From Ilyonectria destructans (taxonomy: Eukaryota > Ascomycota > Sordariomycetes > Hypocreales > Nectriaceae): DNA of 64,000 nt. Position 1 is the first letter of the stretch; the number at the start of each line of letters is the position of its first letter. The notes below the pieces were generated by a model. That model worked only from the letters and a program-made list of their open reading frames with translations. It was not told where the DNA came from and ran no database searches. Shown here piece after piece: positions 48,574 through 60,842 of the stretch. The position numbers were made by a program, and so were the translations under genes. The DNA is taken from NCBI GenBank assembly GCA_020740775.1, contig JAHEWK010000007.1, forward strand, positions 2,976,001 through 3,040,000. The letters are read 5' to 3'.

Positions 48574-50140
48574 TCATTCTTCGTCAGCGTCTTCACTGGG
48601 CAGCCTCACCAGCAGCAGGAGAGCAAAGGCTAGGGCCACAAGCAAAGCAATTCCAAGGTATGGCAGTCCAATCCAGGCATGGCCCAATTTCATCCCCGCG
48701 GTGAATAAAGCCGCCAGCATGGGCTGTGCATACACGTTACCCACCGTCTCAACGATAGACATGATGGAGTATAGCCTAGTTCGATGCGCGGCGTCCACAT
48801 ATATGGTGGCTAGGCTACGTAGATGGCTCCCCCAGCCGGCGCCTAGTGATAGGATGGCCAGACCGAGGATAAAAGTGCCTAAATTTGGCGCCGTAGACAT
48901 GACGGAAGAACCAATCAGTAGTACTACAGACGATGCCCGTATGAGGAAAAGGTCGCGTTGGCGAGAATTTGGGATGCGCGCTGGTGCGGCAAGGAAGCTT
49001 GCCACAGCCGGGAGGATCCAAAGAATGGAGAGCGCCGTGGCGAAGCCATAAAGCGACGAGAGATAGCCCGTCTGCGCGAGGGAGATGTGATACCGCTTGG
49101 AGGCGAACTGCGACATGAGCTGCATCGTCGACTGGAAGAGAGGGAAGACGGCGAGGCTGGCCAAGAGAAGCAGCACGAGAGACGGCGACTCGAAAACAGC
49201 CAGCGACTCTCGAATCCGGACGAGGGTGTGCTCAATAGCACCGGCGACGCTATGCTTAGGCGATGCCTGCTCGGCCATGTGGTCTTGTAGCTCCTTGCTA
49301 GCCGGCTTCACCTCTGGGAGGATCTGAACGGCGACGGCCAAGAGAAGGAAGCCGCCAATGGCAAGCCAGACAACAAACCAGGGGCCGACCTTGTCCATAA
49401 TCTGCCCCGAGACAGCCGGTGCCACGAGGTTGCCGAGCATGCCGCTGAGATAGGCGCGCATGAAGGCCGTTGTCCTAGAACCTATTCAGCGGTGATACTG
49501 GCGTACGAGCAACGGACTCGAGCGACAGCACATAGCAAGAAGCTTACCTTTTCTCCTCGGTGACGACGTCTGAGACCATGCTGAAGAGCGCGGCCGTCAG
49601 AACCGCGTTGCCGCCTCCAATGACCTCCATAGCGGGCCCCAGCCAGATGGCCTCAAGCGGCAGCGTCCTTGGAAAGGCGCACACAAAGGCGAACCAAACG
49701 AGATCCAGGGTGATGCCGATGACGGCGATGCTAAGGACAGGCTTCCGCCCTATCCTGTCGGCCACAATGCCCCAAGGAAACGTGCAGGTCGCGCCCACGG
49801 TCGCCTGGATGGCGGTGTAGACGGCGAGGATGTAGGCCACGCGCTCCTGGATCTCATCCGCCTTGCAGAGTCCCTCGTCGATGGGACTGACCGGGTCCTG
49901 GAGCCCGTAGTGCGTCCTGCAGGCAATGTCCTCGACGAGGCGTATCGCAGGGATAGCCCACAGCCCGCTGGACGAAGCGCCGAGAAGAACGAGCCCACAG
50001 ACGGTGAGCACGAAGGCACCGGGATCATGGACTTTGGGAATATGCACTTGCGGCCGGCCTTCCGGCACGGAATCGGCGACGAGCGGAGTCGTTTCCGTCG
50101 ACGTCGGCATTGGTGACCCTGAACTAGGCGATGAGGGCAT
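48574..50140 (-). CDS. MFS transporter, 12-TM type
   Basis: Exons 50140-49548 and 49474-48574 (73-bp intron, phase 2) give 497 residues. The ATG at 50140 is used because the longer frame begins at a TTG. The N-terminus is polar (Ser/Thr/Pro). After it come hydrophobic helices in two blocks with a central hydrophilic loop at about 255-290. The loop between TM2 and TM3 has WGIVADRIGRKP, the MFS signature GxxxDRxGRK. It should be a plasma-membrane proton-driven porter. It lies 554 bases from the NRPS stop, tail to tail, so it may export the product or be a bystander. The described fusaoctaxin pump is of the ABC class, and that role is already filled here. The substrate is unknown. Confidence 0.82.
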
Positions 50141-50452
50141 GACTGTGGTAGTTAAACCTATATTAACCCTGGTGGCTCTTGTTGGCGGCTGGCGTTTCGA
50201 TGATGCAAAGATGGTTGCTAAACTGGAATGGGAATGGTGGGCGGTATTCAGGAACAAAGTTATGTTGGTGTTAGATTATATACCGGTCAACTACAGCTAT
50301 AAAACAATTCGGGTGCCCTTAACCTTGGCTAAAAATAGCACAGCTGGTTAATCCACCAGTTGGATTAAATACTACGTAGTAGCTGCGCCGTTTTGAGCAA
50401 AGTTTGGGGTACCCACTTATGCTCATAGCCGTAATTGTCCACGTATATAATC

Positions 50453-50640
50453 TGCCTTGGATGGGACCCTGTCTTACGAAACCTCTAATAGACCAATATC
50501 CTCCTCACCTTACAGGGGGCGTGAGATGGAATGAAACCCCTCTCGAGAAAACAGGGGGCCAGAGGCATCTTAGAAAAATACAATTGCCAGATCCGGAATC
50601 CACACTATATTTAGTATTAATCCCTGGATCAAGTGTGCCC
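50453..50640 (+). repeat. Diverged LTR relic related to the solo LTR at 16400
   Basis: GACCCTGT..TACGAAACCTCT.ATAGA...ATATCC matches the start of the 16400-16583 LTR in register. Further on, ATCCGGA and GTATT.ATCCCT also align in order. The ends are no longer clear and no target duplication is visible. The right-hand boundary is approximate. Confidence 0.5.
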
Positions 50641-50862
50641 TCTATCTCGAGTGCTTCAATAACTAAGGCAATGAGGACAAAATGTTTTAATAAAAGCAAA
50701 TTTAGTCTGAATCTAGCAGCTAGTTAACCCAGATATAGCTAAATAGCTGATACAATATCCAAACAAACCGCTGGTCAGATTCTATTTTAGATAAATCCCT
50801 GCCCGGGACCCAGTACGATATGTAATGCTAACAATCATCTATTACCAAAGCGAGCACCTAAT

Positions 50863-52186
50863 TTGATCCGGACCGGGAATCTAACGGGGCCAATATGCTT
50901 CTATTATTATATCTGCTTCACTACGGATTTGGTACCTCTACCACTTATCGAGATTCACATTGATGACTTGCAACAACCATTAAATCAGCTCAATGCATGG
51001 GCTATCATAAGAGCACCAAGAATAGTAAATGCCAGCCAAGGGGAAATCGCAATAGAAACGCATTGGGTGGTGCCTATATGTAAGTAGTCAATTACCCTTA
51101 TACAAGGCACTAACTGACTGCCAGGGTGCGGGATCGTCAAACCACCGTTTCTATTGGTGTTCCCATGATAATAAATGATCTCTACCACGATGTCGAAGAG
51201 CTAGTCATGGACAACTTCCAGATGATACTCCAGAAACTGCTCAATATATCATTTCCCGAATGGAGCTCGACAGAGCTGGTAAGCGCTCCAAATAAAAAGC
51301 AAGTTGATTCCCTGAAGAATATAGCGGCACATTTACATTTCTGTTACTGTTCACCACCTTGTCTTCTTCTCAGTCGGGACCCCTACACACTTCAGACTAC
51401 CGTTCAAAATATACAAGCGATCTTCAGATTTTGGTATGATAGTTCCCAGGGTCTAGAATTTTCAGGAGGGAATCATCACTTGAGTTTGACCTTGAAAGGT
51501 TGGTATTAGTGAGTGACTCTATTTCTTCTTTATGCAGCTCGCTGCTGATACACCCAGTTACTACGTAATCAACTTTCACCAACAGTTGCAAAGACAGAGC
51601 TATAAGCTCGACGAACTTACGGTCCTACTTGATGCCGCAAAACACGTCTTTAGTCTTGTGGGAGATTCATTACTATATTGGACACCGGAGCACTTTCCCA
51701 TGATTCAATAAGTCACCCTGTCTGCCCCAGGAGTCCGCCCTAACGCAGATATGAAGTCTTTCTGCATTATTCTCCTTTATAATAGCTGTCGCAGCTGATG
51801 GTGGTATCACTTCATCCAGAAGCGACCAGCTCTTGTGTAAAATTCGGCCAGGTCTCCTCGCTCTCAAGCAGTCCGAGCAAGTCTATGTTCTAGCACGATG
51901 GATTCCAAACTTCTTTATGGATATATTAAATCGTTCAGAGCCTCTTGCCAATCAAGAACGTCATCGCGCCTGCAAGACGATTGAAAATGGCGATAGCCAC
52001 ACATGCAGCCAATAACAGCAGAAAGCGTTCCTTCTGATTTGGCTGTGAACACTGCCGAGTTTGCGGGTATCCACACAACTACCAACGCGGCCGATTACAC
52101 TGCGCCAGATTCACGCCCAGTTCTTATTGAAGAGCCACACTTGGGATTTGGCAATGCTATATACGAGGAAGGCTAGGATCTGGAAG
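50863..52186 (+). pseudogene. Uncharacterised multi-exon locus, possibly decayed
   Basis: I do not recognise a family. Consecutive plus-strand frames look coding and may be exons: about 50863-51080 (ends ...ETHWVVPI before a GTAAGT-like site), 51126-51500, 51533-51711 (after a TGCAG acceptor; residues YYVINFHQQLQRQSYKLDEL), 51833-52000 and about 52008-52175. They have mixed polar and hydrophobic composition and no repeats or known motif. No single convincing ATG and no full set of phases could be found, and stops separate the blocks. It may be a hypothetical gene with several introns or a pseudogene. Boundaries are approximate. Confidence 0.3.
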
Positions 52187-53051
52187 AGTCTATGCAGGGA
52201 GAGAGCGGGTTTTGGTCGATGTACGTAACAACCAGCCTCCTCTCAAACACCTATACGAGCGTTGTGATGGATTTTTAACAATCCGACTTATCCCAGCACC
52301 AAGCTCTATACTTCTCAACCGACCTCGAATTTGCCGACTCGGAATGTGTGTAAATGATAAGGAGGAGCAGGTTTCTTGTTTCTAAAGTGATACCTATATT
52401 GGCCTAATGTCATTTAGTCAACTGCACAGAGGACTTTCATTCTTAATAAACATATTTACTTATACTTAATAAGCTGCCTATAAGCTAAGTGTTTATACAA
52501 GCTATATTGCAATTGTTAAAGGGGCCTGTATGGATTCTGGTATATATATATACCTTGTCCCCTTAACAGCAATCAGCCTACCCTACACCTGGATATAGAC
52601 TGAAGTGTAACAACATATTAGCATCAGTATATTATTATCTTATAGTTCTTATAGTAGAGCCTAACCCCTCTTTATCTCTTTCCAGCGCTATATATATACA
52701 TATTTTAACAGCTGTAGTCTATATAGTACTTCTTCTTAACTAAATATACCGGTGGAGTATTACAGTCCCCCAGCTCCAGAACAGCTTTAATTAGACTGCT
52801 GGCTGTTAAGATATTTCTATATATAGTGCCGGACACTTATCAGGTTGAGTTATATAATCGCATATAATTTCCCGAAATTACTCTGCAAAATAACCCCACA
52901 ATAACTTCTGCTTATCTTCTGACTTGAATAAGATTACTTAAAGATGAATCCACACCGCCCGCTAGACAGTAGGTAAGATTCACAAATGAGGGGTTTTTTT
53001 CTGCTGAACTCTAATTGTCATCCAATTTTCATACACACCCCTTTTGACAAA
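52187..53051. other. AT-rich intergenic region before the ankyrin gene
   Basis: Mostly AT-rich with several TATATATA runs (52540-52555 and 52690-52702). No gene is supported. An ATG at 52986 is in frame with the ankyrin gene, but the 22 codons before the next ATG are unlike the protein family. Confidence 0.45.
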
Positions 53052-54941
53052 ATGCTGCGTCTTGCAAATGAGCTTCATTTGAGCATTGCCACTCAACTGG
53101 AGTCGGAAAGAGATATTAATGCACTTGCTCGAACTAACCGCAGGCTCTTCGCTTGCTTAGATCCCTTTCTGTACCACCGGAATGTGCAACAGTCCGGAAG
53201 CTCAGCACTTCAATGGGCTGCCATACATGGCCAAGGGCGAACAGTCAAGAGAGCAATAGACGCCAAGTGTGATGGGATAGGCGAAGCAATGGGACTATCA
53301 GTGAGAAATGGGCAGGAAGAGGTAATGAGGATTTTGCTGGCTATCGATGGGGTTGATGGAGACTGGAGGGACGAAGATGGCCGGACAGCACTCTTATATG
53401 CCGCAGCGGAAGGACGCAAGTCGATCGTTAAGCTTCTCCTAGACTCGGGAAGAGTCGAAATCGATTTGGGGGATAACTGTGACCGGACGCCGCTATTTTG
53501 GGCCACCGCAAGCGAGCACGAGGCCGTCGTCAAGCTTCTTCTAGACTCGGGAAGGGTCGAAATCGATTCCAGGGACAACTGTGACTGGACGCCGCTGGTG
53601 CAGGCCGCCGCGGTCGGGAACGAGGCCATCGTCAAGCTGCTGCTCGAGACAGGCGCCGACATCGAAGCCGAGGCTGAGGACGACAAGGGTAGTTGGACGC
53701 CGCTGTTACTGGCCGCCGCGCACGGGTACGAGGCCGTCGTGAAGCTACTGCTTAAGACGGGCGCCGACATCGAGCACAAGGATAGGCATAGTCTGACGCC
53801 GCTATTAAAGGCCGCCGCACACGGGCACGAGGCCGTCGTGAAGCTGCTGCTCGAGACGGGCGCCGACCTCGAGGCTAGGGACTGGTTTAGTTTCACGCCG
53901 CTGTTACAGGCCGCCGACAACGGGCACGAGGCCGTCGTCAAGCTGCTACTCGAGACGGGCGCCGATATCGAGGCTAAGACCAGGGGTGGTCGGACGCCGC
54001 TATCGCAGGCTATCGCGAAGTTACTGCTCGAGACGGACGCCAACGCTGAGCACCTCGACGGATTTGGTTGGACGCCGCTGTCGCAGGCCGCCGCGCATGG
54101 GGACGAGGCCATAGTGAAGCTGCTGCTCGAGCCGGGCGCCGACGCCAATGCCGAGGCTAGGGGTGGTGGGACGCCGCTGTCGCAGGCCGTCGTGCATGGG
54201 CATGAGGCCATCGTGAAGCTGCTGCTCGAGAAGGGCGCCGACGTCGAGGCCAAGGATGAAGATGGTCGGACGCCGCTATTGTGGGCCGCCGACAACGGGC
54301 ACGAGGCCGTCGTCAAGCTGCTGCTTGAGAAGGGCGCCGACGTCGAGGCCAAGGGCAAGAATAGTCGGGCGCCGCTATCGTGGGCCGCTGGGTATGGGCA
54401 CGAGGCTGTTGTCAAGCTGCTGCTCGAGAAGGGCGCTGATGTCGAGGCGAAGGATGAAGATGGTTGGACGCCGCTATGGCTGGCCGCCGAGAGGGGGCAT
54501 GAGGCTGTCGTTAAGTTGCTGCTCGAGAAGGGCGCCGACGCCGAGGCCAAGGACAGCAAGTATAGTCAGACGCCGCTATCGTGGGCCGCTTTTGGGGGGC
54601 ACGAGGCCAGCGTCAAGCTGCTGCTCGAGAAGGGCGCCGACGTCGAGGCCAAGAACAAGTATAGTTGGACGCCGCTATCGTTGGCCGCTCTTGGGGGGCA
54701 TGAGGCTGTCGTTAAGTTGCTGCTCGAGAAGGGCGCCAACGTTGAGGCGAAGGATGAAGATGGTCGGACGCCGCTATGGCTGGCCGCCGAGAGGGGGTAT
54801 GAGGCTGTCGTTAAGTTGCTGCTCGAGAAGGGCGCCGACGTCGAGGCGAAAGATAAAGATAGTGGTCGGGCGCCGCTATGGCGGGCCGCCGAGAGGGGGG
54901 ATGAGGCCATCGTCAGGCTGCTTCAACGAAAATTTCGATAA
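53052..54941 (+). CDS. F-box-like ankyrin-repeat protein with near-identical repeats
   Basis: A single exon of 629 residues from the ATG at 53052; an ATG 22 codons upstream is less likely. Residues 1-45 ([16 protein letters not shown]...[12 protein letters not shown]) look like the short F-box-like head found on many fungal ankyrin proteins. About sixteen 33-residue ankyrin units follow, with consensus [26 protein letters not shown]. At DNA level the later units are nearly identical, with 99-base periods such as GTCAAGCTGCTGCTCGAGA. One unit (about 53995-54030, [15 protein letters not shown]) is short by roughly 20 residues, evidence of an internal deletion. Such proteins can be adaptors for ubiquitin ligases or allorecognition-type factors. 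No catalytic domain is seen and the role is unknown. It is probably not part of the peptide cluster. Confidence 0.8.
   Translation: MLRLANELHLSIATQLESERDINALARTNRRLFACLDPFLYHRNVQQSGSSALQWAAIHGQGRTVKRAIDAKCDGIGEAMGLSVRNGQEEVMRILLAIDGVDGDWRDEDGRTALLYAAAEGRKSIVKLLLDSGRVEIDLGDNCDRTPLFWATASEHEAVVKLLLDSGRVEIDSRDNCDWTPLVQAAAVGNEAIVKLLLETGADIEAEAEDDKGSWTPLLLAAAHGYEAVVKLLLKTGADIEHKDRHSLTPLLKAAAHGHEAVVKLLLETGADLEARDWFSFTPLLQAADNGHEAVVKLLLETGADIEAKTRGGRTPLSQAIAKLLLETDANAEHLDGFGWTPLSQAAAHGDEAIVKLLLEPGADANAEARGGGTPLSQAVVHGHEAIVKLLLEKGADVEAKDEDGRTPLLWAADNGHEAVVKLLLEKGADVEAKGKNSRAPLSWAAGYGHEAVVKLLLEKGADVEAKDEDGWTPLWLAAERGHEAVVKLLLEKGADAEAKDSKYSQTPLSWAAFGGHEASVKLLLEKGADVEAKNKYSWTPLSLAALGGHEAVVKLLLEKGANVEAKDEDGRTPLWLAAERGYEAVVKLLLEKGADVEAKDKDSGRAPLWRAAERGDEAIVRLLQRKFR
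53400..54930 (+). repeat. Tandem 99-bp ankyrin-coding repeats
   Basis: Units of 99 (sometimes 102) bases repeat across the gene, most alike from about 54100 onward. Copy number may vary between isolates or be mis-assembled, because neighbouring units share long identical blocks. Confidence 0.8.
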
Positions 54942-55862
54942 CTATAAGATACAGGACCATATTCTTCCCCCCTTTCGGAAAATGGTGCTTGTATAGTCTG
55001 TTGCAAGCAATAAGAGCCTTTAATAGCTTGACCTTGCCTTTTTGAACTATAGATAGTAAAGTAGTGCTTCTCTTCTATACCTTATATCAGACTATCTGGG
55101 CTTGGACCTAGTAGCTATAGTTGTTATAATAAAACACTGTCCAATTTTCAATAACTATATTAGAGTTGGGTCGAAGGGGGTCTAGGTTTATTTATAGCTG
55201 TGATATCTTAGCTTCGCACACATTCAATCCAAGGGATAATGTTCAATAGGGTGTGGATTAAGAAGCTAATTATTGTATGCCTTGAGGAACGACGAGAGGA
55301 ACGAAGAGAGGAACGAACGAAGTGACGAAAGGTTTTATGCCGCCATCTTTTTCCGGGCCTCAAAATCATCTGGCTCATCCAATTAAAAGTTTTGCCCTTA
55401 AAACCCGTGCATCGGCGCCTGACTAAACCCGCCGTGCTGTCTATCTTTTTCCGTGATACCTTCCGTCTCATACAATATGGACCAAGGAGGTAAGATGACT
55501 AATCGTAGCAGGGGGCAAGCACATACTCTGTACTGACGGCCTGAAAGGGTTAGGAAACATCGAAATCGAAATCAGCCATATTGTCAGATTTGCACCGTCA
55601 GGCCAAAAACATAGTGCAACACTATAATTGGTACCTGCTTGCGTATCTGGGTCTATACCTCACTTTGACATGTATCCTGAGCATCTGGTTTTAAAAGGGA
55701 GAGGAGTTATTATAAAATTGCAAAGGAGATTAAAAGACACAACCGTGTATGATACACGGTTGACCGCTGGCGTCTTCACGGATATCTGCAGTCCCATATT
55801 GCAGCCCAGTGATGTTAAGAGCGGGGGTATCTATTATGCTGACCTTTTAACTATTATGTACA
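54942..55862. other. Intergenic gap with a small purine-rich tandem repeat
   Basis: No gene is supported. At 55284-55320 there are three copies of a 12-base unit GAGGAACGAMGA. The rest is of mixed composition. Confidence 0.5.
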
Positions 55863-57441
55863 TCATCCTGTATCATCCATGCCCTCTCTTTCTTCAATTG
55901 TCAAGCCGCTCTTTGCGCGGCCAACGTCAATAAATGCAAATATTAGGAGCGCAACACCCGAGGCTCCCACGCCAAGCCAGAACGCAACCTGATAGTTCTG
56001 CTTCAGATCAAGATACGAGGTCTGATTCACAGCAACTTCGCCAAACCCTAGCATTACGCTCATGCCCAAGAACAACATGCTATTGATGAGTGCGCCCGCT
56101 AGACCCTGTCGTTTGACAGGGAGGTTCGTCGTGATAAACACATTGCTGACAGTGAATGTGATGTCGATGCCGATTGTAGATGCAACCATAGCTGGCAGAA
56201 CCCAAGCCCAGTAGTTCGGATTGTCAGGTATGATGGCAAACAGCAGGCAGCTTACGACATATCCGAACCCAGAAATAATAAGTAACAGCCGCCCGGGCAG
56301 CTTGTGGAGAGTAAACCCCCCCACTGTAGCAAGAAGAAGACCGCCGACGATCAGCGGCACATACCATAGAGCAGTTTGCAACGGGGACTTGTGCAGGACA
56401 AGTTCGATGTAGAAGCTCGTGTAAAATAGGAACAGACCATAAGAGCCGTATGCAAAGAATAGCGCCACGATAAGCGGTTTCATGTACGCCGGCGAGAAGA
56501 GGTCAGCCGGGAGTAGAGGATCTTCAATGACCCATCCCTCGATGTATACGGCGGTAGCAAGTGAGGACATGCCCGCAATGATTGTGACGATGATTTGTGG
56601 GCTGGCCCACCCGTTTGGTGCTTGAGAGCTATCCGTGATGGCGTAGATCACGAGGATCAGGCCTGGGACGATAGTCAAAGCTCCCCACCAGTCCATTGAA
56701 AGACCAGAAGGTGGGTGTCTGCAAAAGTCTCGAGGTACGCAGAAGACAGCGAAGCAACAGATGACACCTAGGATAATAGACCCAAGCCAGAAATACCATC
56801 TCCACGATAGGAACTCGCCGGAAACGCCACCCATGAGGATGCCGATAAAAAAGCCCAAAGGTGCAAAGGCTCCGTATAGTGCGAAGACGAGATTCTTCCG
56901 AGGTCCCGGGCGGTAGGTCTTGCCAAGTAGTGTGATGCCAGCAGGGAGAAAAGCGGCCGATCCAAGGCCCTGTAAAGCGCGGCAGATGATCAAAGTCATG
57001 TAATTCTGGCTGAAACCTGCGACCAGACACCAAAGACAAAACCAACCCAGGCCAGAGGCGAAAACAATGTAGGCGCCGTACATATCGCTTACTCGACCGA
57101 GTGGCAGGAGGAATGCTCCGGTGACAAGTGAGAAGACGCTCGATGGCCATGTCCGAGAGGCTTCCGGGATGTTAAGCTCGATTGCAAGAGGCGGAAGAAT
57201 AATATGAAATCCCGAGACGAAGAATTCCTACTCCTGGTCAGCATGGCGGGTGAAAAATGACGACGAGATTGAGTGCACACACAGCCATGGCCATTGAGCC
57301 GAGCAGAGCAATTATGAAGCCCAATTCAGTCCATATCGTGCTGAAGACGGCCGGTCGCTGTCGGCCAAGTTTCTCGACGTCAATCGGCTCCTGAACAGCC
57401 ATCGCTTCGGGGTCACTAATTGGGGGAGTCTCGCGAACCAT
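55863..57441 (-). CDS. MFS multidrug-type transporter (DHA family)
   Basis: Exons 57441-57283 and 57227-55863 (55-bp intron, donor GTGTGT, CTGAC branch, phase 0) give 507 residues. The splice reads MAMA|EFFVSGFHII, the first helix and periplasmic-side loop of fungal drug:H+ antiporters. The signature LGRVSDMYG follows TM2, and RALQGLGSAAF lies in TM4 as in DHA porters. About 14 hydrophobic segments are present. The polar N-terminus (VRETPPISDPEAM) is cytosolic. It is transcribed away from the Zn2Cys6 gene at 58277, which may regulate it. Substrate unknown. Confidence 0.82.
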
Positions 57442-58276
57442 GATAGTGACAATTGAGAGGAGATGCAGACTTGGCGACTGAAATCCATGCCGAGAGAACC
57501 ATCCATTAAATAGAAGTTTAGCTCGGAGAATAAGGCACGAATTAATTCCTATCCATCACTGAGTTCTGCATCGCCCAATGACGAGGTGTTGTCGCAAGAG
57601 CCGATGCAGGACATGGAAATTTATCTTCCTGATTAAGCTTAGTGAGTCGATTCGGTCCCGCCATCGTTCGCGGCCAAGACCGAGAGATAATGTAAGCTTT
57701 TGCGTCCGTCAACCGCCGCCACCAGATCGGAAAAACCTTCCCTGTTAAGTTAATCACAGCGAGTGAGTCAAGTGTCGAAAGAACCAATATTTAAAACGCA
57801 GTTCTTTGCCTTATTCTGTCGTAATTCAAAAAGACCCTTTGAGCAGACCCCTGTTACCGTTGGGCATCCTGCCACGTGCGATGTGATTAAGACTTCGCTG
57901 GTTGTTAACTTGTTCACGAGATTTGAGAAGTTCAAGGTCCTCCTCACCGAGTTACGGAAGCAAGAGCGGGGCAGCTTTGGCCAACCATGCCGCGGAGCTT
58001 ATGCAGGACAGGGAGTTTAACCTTCCTAACTGGGCCTAGTCCCGGACACCACCCGGACACTCGGCCTCCGGGTCTCCGAGAGGTGGGGCTTCAACTCGGA
58101 AATGTGATTCCTGCCCTTTGCAACTTCTCGGCCTTGGACCGTCGTTCACTTGCTTTGCCCCAGTCCTCGTCAATTTCTCATGCGCGTCGATTAGATAGCA
58201 CAGCCCTACAGACTCTGCATGAATCACCTCCCTTCGAATTCCCGACATTTTGGGACGCCTGCTACCCCTCGTCTGG
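57442..58276. promoter_or_regulatory. Divergent promoter between MFS and Zn2Cys6 genes
   Basis: 835 bases separate two head-to-head start codons. No gene is supported inside. The palindromic-type CGG/CCG sites expected for a zinc-cluster factor occur singly, but no clear spaced pair could be chosen by eye. Confidence 0.4.
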
Positions 58277-59961
58277 ATGGATGACCTCCAGGCCTCAAGA
58301 AAGGCCTGCCATAACTGCCGCCCCCGCAAGCTGCGCTGCGACCGCTCTGTGCCGAGCTGTCGCAAATGCACAAACTCCGGGCAGATTTGTCTTGGCTATG
58401 GGAAAAAGATCAGATTCGCAGATGCAGTCGCCAGTCGTGGCAAATTAGCCGGAAAACGTATTCCCGTGCTTCCTGATGAGCCTGCAGTGCGGTCTGGCAG
58501 CGAACTACCGGCGACATCCCCATGTGCGGCCGGCGACGTGGTCATTCTCTCAACAGATAACCGCCTGCGGCTCAGGACAGCCAGGACACCATCTCCTACT
58601 CCAGGTCCTCTCACTATTCCTTTCACACTGGTAGATCCTCTGTTCCAAGATGTCGATGATACGCGCCGTTATTATCTTTCCTATTGTTCGTTACTCCCAG
58701 CGTTTATTATGAAGCTATTCCCACTGTTCGCTAACGAACCCCCTCAGACACAACCAGACTATGCCAGGATATGATGGCAGTGGACCTACCAGACAACCCT
58801 TTCCGCCAATTGATTCAACTCACAAAGTCAAGCCCACTTCTCCAGCACGTCGTCATAGCTTCATCAGCGGCACACATGGCCAACTCATTACAACCTCCAA
58901 TATCCCAAGTGCTCACTGGCCCACTCACCAAGAGTTATGTCAACAAGGAAGCTTCTCTTCGGACTCGGATAGATGCCCTCACGAACAAGCAAAAGGCCTT
59001 ACAACTACTCTACGCAACTCTTCAGAACATTGAAGCGGTTGGAAGTGAAATTGTTCTGACGGCTGTGATTTTCTTTATCAATCTTGAGTGCATTGAATCG
59101 GGCAAACATGGCTGGAAGGCTCATATCGAAGGATGTGGCAGATTGCTGAAGAACCTCCCGTTCCTCGGCACCCCCGGCGATGTCTTTCGTGATTGCATAG
59201 TCTCAGACTACTACATGTCAGTTATCATCCCGTAATGAAGACCCCTCTAACGTTCTAGGTACTATATCTTTGCTTCGGTTTTCGTCCATGAAGCGCTTGC
59301 CCCGCCACCATACTTCCATACTTCCCAAACCTCCGCTACGATACGCCGAGCCGCTGATATCAGCTTATTCTGCTCCCCCCCTGAAATCCTGCAGATCTTG
59401 CTGGCTGCAGCACAACTTTCAAACGAAAAAGTCGGTGACGATGAGTCAATAACAAGAATCACACAGGAAGGCATTAAGTTAATCAGTGACGCCACATCGT
59501 TTGACCTCGATGCGTGGGCAGCCAACATCAACAGCAAGACCATGGGCCGCCAAGTGATGGCTATCGAGAGCCGCAAGCATGCCGGAGCAACATTCCAACA
59601 AGCATGCTGCATTTACACCCTCTACGCCGTTCCCTCAATCAGGAACCTCTTGCCCGCAGACGCCGAGGAATCTTTTGCGCGTGACCTGACCTTCCACCTA
59701 GCTGCGATAACAGAGGAGGATTTAAACTTCAAGACAACCCTTTGGCCAAGTTTTATCGCTGGCTGTCAAGCAACAACCGCCGAACAACAGGCTTGGGTGA
59801 TAGATAGGCTGCAGAAAATTGCGATTGAACTCCCGTGGGGCTTCGTGTATACCGCTATTGATACCCTGCTGGTAATTTGGAAAACAATAGCCGAAGGGGA
59901 AGGGAAGCAGAGCTGGCTGCAGATTTTGAAGGATCCTCAAGTAAACTTTTTAGTTGTTTGA
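58277..59961 (+). CDS. Zn2Cys6 transcription factor
   Basis: Exons 58277-58685, 58748-59216 and 59259-59961 give 526 residues. The binuclear zinc cluster is at residues 10-39: ACHNCRPRKLRCDRSVP followed by CRKCTNSGQIC, the CX2CX6CX5-8CX2CX6-7C pattern with basic residues between the cysteines. The first splice (donor GTTCGT) yields YYLSYYTTRLCQDMMAVD, matching the usual fungal-specific domain, while the unspliced frame stops. The second intron is only 42 bp, so that junction is less sure. The C-terminal part is helical, like the DUF3468-type region of acr-2-like regulators. It is a nuclear regulator, probably of the divergent MFS gene. A role in the peptide cluster is less likely given the bANK factor there. 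Confidence 0.78.
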
Positions 59962-60842
59962 GGCAGACACAGAACTGCTTTTTTAATATTAAGTACTTGA
60001 ATCATATCCCGGAATGCTTTCATTCTACTAAAGATTCGGATCCTTGTCGTAGAACTCCAAAGTCGTATGTTCCATCACTACCCTCACACCAGAGTAATGA
60101 CCCAGCCCTCCACCTCATTCTCGAAATATATCTATATATTAATTATAGTGCTATATAGCTTTTAGTTAGTATATTTCTCACTTTAATATAATACTCCTAC
60201 TTAATAGGGAAGAAATATTTAGAGTAAGACCTTAATTTATAAAAGATATATACTATTTACTAACTCAGGTTTCTTAACTAATACCAGGCGAGGATTTTTA
60301 CCTTCTTATTTTGTATTAGAAGCCGCAAAGTAAAAGGCCTATCCTTATATATTGGATATATCAGTTATTATACACAAGTCCGTAATCAACATCTTATATT
60401 CCTACCGGCCCAAACGTCACGAACCTAAAGGCAGGCATCTCGCCCCAGGAGTTCCGCGTATTAATGTCGACGGTGGCCGCTGTCCCTCACTATTGGATTG
60501 CCGCCCTAATCGCCGCTATTTGTCGCCTACTAGACGCAGTGCGATCATATGTAGTGCCGAGTCACTTGTCACGGGATCGGGCTTGCTTGTATCAGCCAAC
60601 GTCTGCTATCAGGGGGTGGCGGAGTGCGAAAGTCGACATGTGAGAGTAACCTATGTATTTGTCCAGCGTAAAATGAATGGGTTTGGCAGCGAACGCTCTG
60701 TGGCGTGAATTATTCGAAGTCAGCACTAAGTGTACAGAACCAATGGAATACCGTACAGCCCTCATCGCCTGTGCACAATGGGTTTGTCTCATGCTCCAGG
60801 AGAGCGTGTACTGTGTCGATTACAATCACTCGTGGCCCCTCG
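59962..60842. other. Intergenic gap
   Basis: Positions of about 60120-60360 are AT-rich and the rest is of normal composition. Short frames such as 60352-60708 lack any feature of a protein family. No gene is supported. Confidence 0.45.

Noticed and set aside
53210..54559. A 449-codon open frame on the minus strand opposite the ankyrin gene
   Set aside because: It is the shadow of the repeated, codon-biased ankyrin units. It encodes only low-complexity Ser/Ala repeats and matches no family.
53400..54930. Regular repeats that might suggest a CRISPR-like array
   Set aside because: The repeats are in frame, 99 bases long and encode ankyrin units, and the genome is eukaryotic.
60352..60708. A 118-codon plus-strand frame
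   Set aside because: No protein-family features, and its surroundings are decayed sequence.
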